From JARRRL01 sp037380725 (lineage in GTDB: Bacteria; Pseudomonadota; Gammaproteobacteria; Pseudomonadales; JANQJO01), in NCBI GenBank assembly GCA_037380725.1, contig JARRRL010000157.1:1-13922 (forward strand): a stretch of 13,922 nt of DNA, read 5' to 3'. Each line of letters opens with the position of its first letter. The first letter of the stretch is position 1. A program made the translations under genes and the position numbers. Below, piece by piece: positions 13,379 to 13,922 of this stretch. Below the pieces are notes generated by a model. The model saw only the letters and a list, made by a program, of their open reading frames with translations. It was not told the origin of the DNA and searched no databases.

Positions 13379-13720
13379 ATGATATTGGGTGCTAAGCGAT
13401 TCAGAAAAACAGCGTTACGCCGTGTGATCACAGGTTCTGCCATGAGCGTGATGCTCATGAGCGGCATGAACACACCTTTATTTGCTGAAAGCAACGGTGT
13501 GACGGTGCGCTTGGAAAGCGTGATAAGAGGCAATCAAGAGCAGCCTACGGTGTTGTTTGTCATGCCGTGGCAGCCCATACCGGATCCACAGATGCCGGAT
13601 TACTTTGTGGCATCGGAAGCCATGCCTTCTCGTTTGATGCGTGCGTACACACCAAAATCGCTGACCCAATTGATGGAACGACCGAGTCGTTTTTCATCGG
13701 TGTTTTCGGCGTCGGAGTGA
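13379..13720 (+). CDS. Small secreted protein with GNQEQPTVLFVMPWQ motif (unnamed conserved family)
   Basis: 113 residues from ATG 13379, with GAGG (13367-13370) eight bases upstream. The upstream in-frame extension to 13244 overlaps the TPR gene and lacks signal character, so I rejected it. The signal peptide has a basic start (AKRFRKTALRR), a hydrophobic Met-rich core and cleavage at LFA-ES (residue 36), leaving about 77 mature residues. The core is VTVRLESVIRGNQEQPTVLF then VMPWQPI, followed by a Pro/Met-rich tail ending SSVFSASE. I recall short proteins with a GNxExPxVLxxVPWK motif encoded next to TPR and ExbB/ExbD-like genes, so this looks like a conserved member of the same system. No catalytic residues or metal sites are evident. 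It is separated by 49 bp from the TPR lipoprotein gene and appears to be the last gene of the block inside the window. Confidence 0.75.
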   Translation: MILGAKRFRKTALRRVITGSAMSVMLMSGMNTPLFAESNGVTVRLESVIRGNQEQPTVLFVMPWQPIPDPQMPDYFVASEAMPSRLMRAYTPKSLTQLMERPSRFSSVFSASE

Positions 13721-13836
13721 GCGATCTGTCTAATGACCAACGGCGCTATCAGTGCGCGTTACTGTGGCAACAGTCGCTCATGATGCTCCAAAGCGAGTCA
13801 TTCCAGTTCTTGGAGTTATGGTAGCGGAAAAATAGT
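13721..13836. other. 116-bp gap at the end of the block, no convincing signal
   Basis: Only a 5-bp hairpin (ACTGT-GGCA-ACAGT, around 13758-13773) without a T-run was found, so there is no clear intrinsic terminator. No promoter pair with good spacing is visible ahead of the frame starting at 13837. Confidence 0.3.
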
Positions 13837-13922
13837 ATGAAACCAGCGATTTGTTGTGTTTGCGGAAAAGCTCCAGTATCAATTGATGATGGAGATTGGG
13901 GCCAAAAAAACGCCGCTCCGCT
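13837..13922 (+). CDS. Possible start of a small Cys-containing protein (3' end outside window)
   Basis: From ATG 13837 the frame is open to the right edge (28 complete codons) and begins MKPAICCVCGKAPVSIDDGD. The CCVCG element resembles half of a zinc-ribbon or knuckle. The upstream sequence has only GCGGAA as a weak ribosome-binding site. Codon choice looks less like the preceding genes (ATT, TGT, GAT, AAA). No signal peptide is visible, unlike all complete genes to the left apart from the N-terminally odd ApbE, so it may not belong to the same system. With so little visible, it may not be a gene. Confidence 0.45.
   Translation, partial: MKPAICCVCGKAPVSIDDGDWGQKNAAP

Noticed and set aside
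13567..13824. Forward frame of 85 codons overlapping the end of the 113-residue secreted protein
   Set aside because: About 60% overlaps the better-supported gene in another frame, with no ribosome-binding site and no recognisable features.
13810..13838. TTGGAG and TAGTAT with 17-bp spacing as a promoter for the frame at 13837
   Set aside because: Only about half of the positions match the consensus, and the -10 would overlap the start codon.

Overview
The window reads as one long, dense gene block of a Gram-negative bacterium. All eleven substantial genes lie on the + strand, most are separated by very short gaps or overlap through ATGA junctions, and nearly every product carries a Sec or lipoprotein signal. 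I did not compute base composition; by eye it looks intermediate, with frequent TTG and GTG codons. The gene families (HzsA-related diheme protein, OMP_myx_plus-type barrel, TlpA, DUF4266, DUF3570, ApbE, large TPR proteins) occur together in Gammaproteobacteria and in Myxococcota-like bacteria. I favour a gammaproteobacterium, but the sequence does not settle it.

Layout. 1-2094 is the C-terminal part of an HzsA-related propeller/diheme protein, open at the left edge. 2091-2954 is an SH3-like domain plus outer-membrane barrel. 3049-3738 is a second small outer-membrane barrel. 3781-4320 is a TlpA-type thioredoxin. 4317-4613 is a DUF4266 lipoprotein with a Cys-Gly-Cys-Asn tail. About 4543-5853 is a DUF3570 barrel. 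About 5858-6775 is an ApbE flavin transferase with a missing or degenerate N-terminus. 6887-7444 is a small secreted coiled-coil/beta protein. 7441-9489 is a secreted helical-repeat protein. 9486-12611 is a large TPR lipoprotein. 12595-13329 is a small TPR lipoprotein. 13379-13720 is a 113-residue secreted protein. 13837 to the right edge is the start of a possible small Cys-containing protein.

How the genes may work together (inference). The products would form an envelope machine: barrels and lipoproteins at the outer membrane, TPR scaffolds in the periplasm, and a redox side made of c-type haem, a thioredoxin and covalent flavin transfer. The TPR/barrel half recalls the envelope parts of the Myxococcus Glt/Agl machinery and its paralogues. 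No motor gene (TolQ/R- or ExbB/D-like) is visible here. A testable point is that the DUF3570 protein has a D-x-x-T-G-A-S stretch resembling the FMN-attachment motif used by ApbE, whose gene is next to it.

A second theme is short tandem duplication. In-frame repeats of 6, 12, 18 or 24 bp occur in most of the larger genes, and two intergenic gaps contain tandem arrays of 14-15 bp units. No tRNA, rRNA, CRISPR array or insertion sequence was seen, and there is no convincing intrinsic terminator.
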